Shown: positions 61,862-64,000 of the stretch, one piece after another
How positions within the stretch are numbered: position 1 is the stretch's first letter
Layout: each line of letters opens with the position of its first letter
Assembly: GCF_005893125.1 (NCBI RefSeq)
Contig: NZ_VCJS01000033.1
Span: forward strand, 1-64,000
Source: Nonomuraea basaltis
GTDB lineage: Bacteria; Actinomycetota; Actinomycetes; Streptosporangiales; Streptosporangiaceae
Length of the DNA stretch: 64,000 bases
Reading direction: 5' to 3'
Notes under the pieces: model-generated
Databases searched by the model: none
What the model was told of the DNA's origin: nothing
What the model saw: only the letters and a program-made list of their open reading frames with translations
Made by a program: the position numbers and the translations under genes

Positions 61862-62285
61862 CGGCAGCTACGCCGGATCTCGATCGGCTGGTCTTCCTGC
61901 GGTGCGGTGGATGACGCTGTTCTGGCCCGTCGCGGCCCGCGCATTGGCGCGATCCGCGTCTATGATGTGGATCACTTTGCTCAATCGGCAATTATTGTCC
62001 GGATTCTGTGACATAAGCCCTTGCTGCTGCGGTGTTTTAAGCACCTAAACGAGCCCTGTATCCGCAGGTAGAAGGCGTAATCCAGAGGTCCGGAACGACT
62101 CGCTCCGAGCTATTCTGAGTGACCTGACTGTTATGTTGAGTCGTTTCTGACTGTTACATATTTGCAGATATTCTGCGCGTTGATCGCCGTCTCAAACATC
62201 AATCGGATTTCGCGATGTGAGACGGCGTCTGCGGGCGCCTCTCGAACCTGAGGGTGCCGTCCGTGATCGGCGCGAACGGAGAGTA
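61862..62285. other. Intergenic region before the second Opp-type transporter
   Basis: No gene was found. It is AT-rich from ~61960 to 62170, consistent with promoter DNA. A direct repeat CTGACTGTTA (62126-62135 and 62149-62158) is the main structure. The ribosome binding site GGAGAGTA lies at 62278-62285. Confidence 0.5.
62126..62158. repeat. Direct repeat CTGACTGTTA, two copies
   Basis: Ten identical bases at 62126-62135 and 62149-62158, 23 bp apart, about 130 bp before the permease start. It may be an activator site. Confidence 0.45.
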
Positions 62286-63269
62286 ATGGGCAAGTACCTG
62301 CTTCGCAGGTTGGCAGTAAATGTGATCTTGGTTGCGATCGCGGCCAGTCTCGCGTACATGCTCGCCGCCACCACGATGAGCCCGCGCGGCGCGTACCAGG
62401 GTCGCCAACCTCCGATCCCCGAGGCCGTCATCGACGCCACGCTCGACGCCTACAACCTGAACGACAAGACCCCCGTCCTTCAGCGGTACGCGACCTGGGC
62501 CTCGGGCGTCGTCACCGGGGACTTCGGCAAGACCTGGAACGGCGGCTCGGTCAACAGCGAGATGGGCCGGCGGATCATGGTCAGCACCCGGCTGCTGCTC
62601 ATCGGCACGCTGGTGGGCTTCGTCATGGGAGTGGCGCTGGGCGCCTGGTCGGCCGTCAGACAGTACAAGGTCAGCGACAGAGTGATCGGGGTCGGCGCGT
62701 TCGTGCTCATGGCGATCCCGGTATTCGTGCTGGCCACGCTGCTCGCCATCGCCACCTACAACCTCAACCGCGGGCTGGGGTTCACGCTGATCGAGTACAC
62801 CGGCGAGTACAACCCCAAACTGGCGGGCTGGGACCAGTTCCTCAACCGGCTGAACCACCTGATCCTGCCCACCATCACGCTCAGCGTCGGCGTGTCGGGA
62901 GCCGCCTTCTACAGCCGCATCCAGCGCAACATGATGCTCGACGTGCTCGGCCAGGACTTCGTCCGAACGGCGATGGCCAAGGGCCTGCGCCGCAGGACCG
63001 CGCTCATCAAGCACGCGCTGCGCACCGCGCTGATCCCGTCCGCCACGTATTTCGCCTTCGCCCTCGGGACGATGTTCACCGGCGCCATCTTCACCGAGAA
63101 GATCTTCGCCTGGCACGGCATGGGTGCCTGGTTGATCGACGCGATCAACCAGAACGACGTCAACTCCGTCGCCGCGGTGACCTTCTTCGCCGCCATCTGC
63201 GTCCTGGCCGCGGGATTCCTGTCGGACCTGTTGGTGGCGGCCCTCGATCCTCGGGTGCGGGTGGGCTGA
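62286..63269 (+). CDS. ABC transporter permease (OppB/DppB type)
   Basis: 327 residues from ATG 62286 (GGAGAGTA upstream). MGKYLLRRLAVNVILVAIAA opens, VVTGDFGKTWNGGSVN follows, and the coupling loop is FVRTAMAKGLRRRTALIKHA. It is the first permease of another family-5-type importer; the next gene is its OppC-type partner. No binding-protein gene is upstream in this window, so it may follow the permeases. The substrate is unknown. Confidence 0.93.
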   Translation: MGKYLLRRLAVNVILVAIAASLAYMLAATTMSPRGAYQGRQPPIPEAVIDATLDAYNLNDKTPVLQRYATWASGVVTGDFGKTWNGGSVNSEMGRRIMVSTRLLLIGTLVGFVMGVALGAWSAVRQYKVSDRVIGVGAFVLMAIPVFVLATLLAIATYNLNRGLGFTLIEYTGEYNPKLAGWDQFLNRLNHLILPTITLSVGVSGAAFYSRIQRNMMLDVLGQDFVRTAMAKGLRRRTALIKHALRTALIPSATYFAFALGTMFTGAIFTEKIFAWHGMGAWLIDAINQNDVNSVAAVTFFAAICVLAAGFLSDLLVAALDPRVRVG

Positions 63270-63270
63270 C

Positions 63271-64000
63271 ATGCGTTCGAAACTTGTCCTCAGGCGCCTG
63301 TTCCGCAACAAGCAGGCCCGCTACGGCACCATCGCCCTGGTCCTGCTGGTGGCCCTGGCGTACGTCGGCCCCTACTTCGCCGCGTACGACTGGACCGACA
63401 AGGACTTCCTGGCCTTCCTGTCGCCCCCCGACGCCGACCACTGGTGGGGCACCACCTCGATCGGCCAGGACATGTTCGCGGTCACGCTCCGCGGCATGCA
63501 AAAGTCGATCATCATCGGCCTGCTGGTGGCGGTCATCGCGACCGGCCTCGCCGCGATCGTGGGCGCGTTCGCCGGATATTTCGGCGGCTGGGTGGACAGG
63601 GTCCTCATGTGGGGCGTGGACCTGTTGCTGGTCCTCCCCAGTTTCCTCATCATCGCGATCGTCTCGCCGAGGCTGAGAGACGGGTCCTGGCTCTGGTTCG
63701 TGGCGCTGCTCGCCGCCTTCACCTGGATGATCACCTCCAGAGTGGTCCGCAGCATGACGCTCTCGCTCCGCGAGCGGGAGTACGTCCAGGCCGCCGTCTA
63801 CATGGGCATCCCGCGCTGGAAGATCATCTTCCGGCACATCGTCCCCAACCTGTCCTCCCTGCTGATCATCGATGCCACGCTCAACGTCAGTGGCGCGATC
63901 ATCGGCGAGGCGGCGCTGTCCTTCTTCGGCTTCGGCATCCAGCCGCCCGACGTCTCGCTCGGCACGCTGATCGCGGAGGGCTCGCGCAACGCCACGGGCT
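63271..64000 (+). CDS. ABC transporter permease (OppC/DppC type), cut by right edge
   Basis: At least 243 residues from ATG 63271, one base after the previous stop. LFRNKQARYGTIALVLLVAL is the first helix; WWGTTSIGQDMFAVTLRGMQ and the coupling loop EREYVQAAVYMGIPRWKIIF are typical. EAALSFFGFGIQPPDVSLGT is near the C-terminus, so only ~40-50 residues are missing. It pairs with the OppB-type permease upstream. Confidence 0.92.
   Translation, partial: MRSKLVLRRLFRNKQARYGTIALVLLVALAYVGPYFAAYDWTDKDFLAFLSPPDADHWWGTTSIGQDMFAVTLRGMQKSIIIGLLVAVIATGLAAIVGAFAGYFGGWVDRVLMWGVDLLLVLPSFLIIAIVSPRLRDGSWLWFVALLAAFTWMITSRVVRSMTLSLREREYVQAAVYMGIPRWKIIFRHIVPNLSSLLIIDATLNVSGAIIGEAALSFFGFGIQPPDVSLGTLIAEGSRNATG

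Overview
The window is high-GC DNA with many GTG starts, dense minus-strand operons joined by 4-nt ATGA/GTGA overlaps, twin-arginine-exported enzymes, WXG100/type VII substrates, an F420-type (deazaflavin) reductase and GntR/SorC/MerR regulators. This points to a filamentous actinomycete, most plausibly Streptosporangiaceae (Nonomuraea-like). The genus is inference. No rRNA, tRNA or CRISPR array was seen.

Region 1 (1-19894, all minus) is a pectin / rhamnogalacturonan locus. An upstream unit runs from a pectin methylesterase through a Tat alpha/beta hydrolase and a nucleoside-hydrolase-like protein to a SorC-type regulator, closed by a strong hairpin. Below it an operon runs off the left edge: Tat polysaccharide lyase, family-5 solute-binding lipoprotein, complete Opp/Dpp-type ABC importer, two sialidase-fold (BNR) proteins, an extra family-1-like binding protein and two paralogous DUF4038-type glycosidases. 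The first paralogue carries a frameshift; the second has lost its catalytic glutamates.

Region 2 (20247-34508) is mixed. It starts with a leaderless operon of two fusion proteins (MerR-peroxiredoxin; hydroxyisobutyrate-dehydrogenase-like-cupin) and a HAD phosphatase. Then come a beta-propeller fragment, integrase, proline dehydrogenase, DinB and DNA-ligase remnants, a nitroreductase-hemerythrin fusion, an S66 peptidase, a histidine kinase facing its response regulator tail to tail, a CPBP protease, and an ArsR-MFS pair with a clear operator.

Region 3 (34542-39225) is a type VII secretion island and the most unusual part. Two convergent genes each carry a helical ESX-type N-terminus plus complementary halves of one endonuclease/exonuclease/phosphatase (EEP) domain, so no single protein holds the full active site. 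Beside them lie a large WXG-type toxin-like protein, a divergent small WXG100 protein and two short ORFs with excellent ribosome binding sites, one a six-cysteine 57-residue peptide.

Region 4 (39279-61805) is a rhamnose/fucose glycan locus. A minus operon reads binding protein, two MalFG-type permeases, an unknown protein with N-terminal 10-residue repeats, an RraA-like protein, a beta-helix protein and a GH106 rhamnosidase. Divergently, a GntR regulator with an IS630-transposase-like HTH precedes a second GntR gene with paired operators and a plus operon of enoyl-CoA hydratase, CoA transferase, signal-less binding protein, SDR and DUF4432. Facing it are an L-fuconolactonase-like amidohydrolase and an aldo/keto reductase, then a GH95 alpha-L-fucosidase and an I36-like inhibitor. 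Region 5 (62286-64000) starts another Opp/Dpp-type transporter, cut by the right edge.
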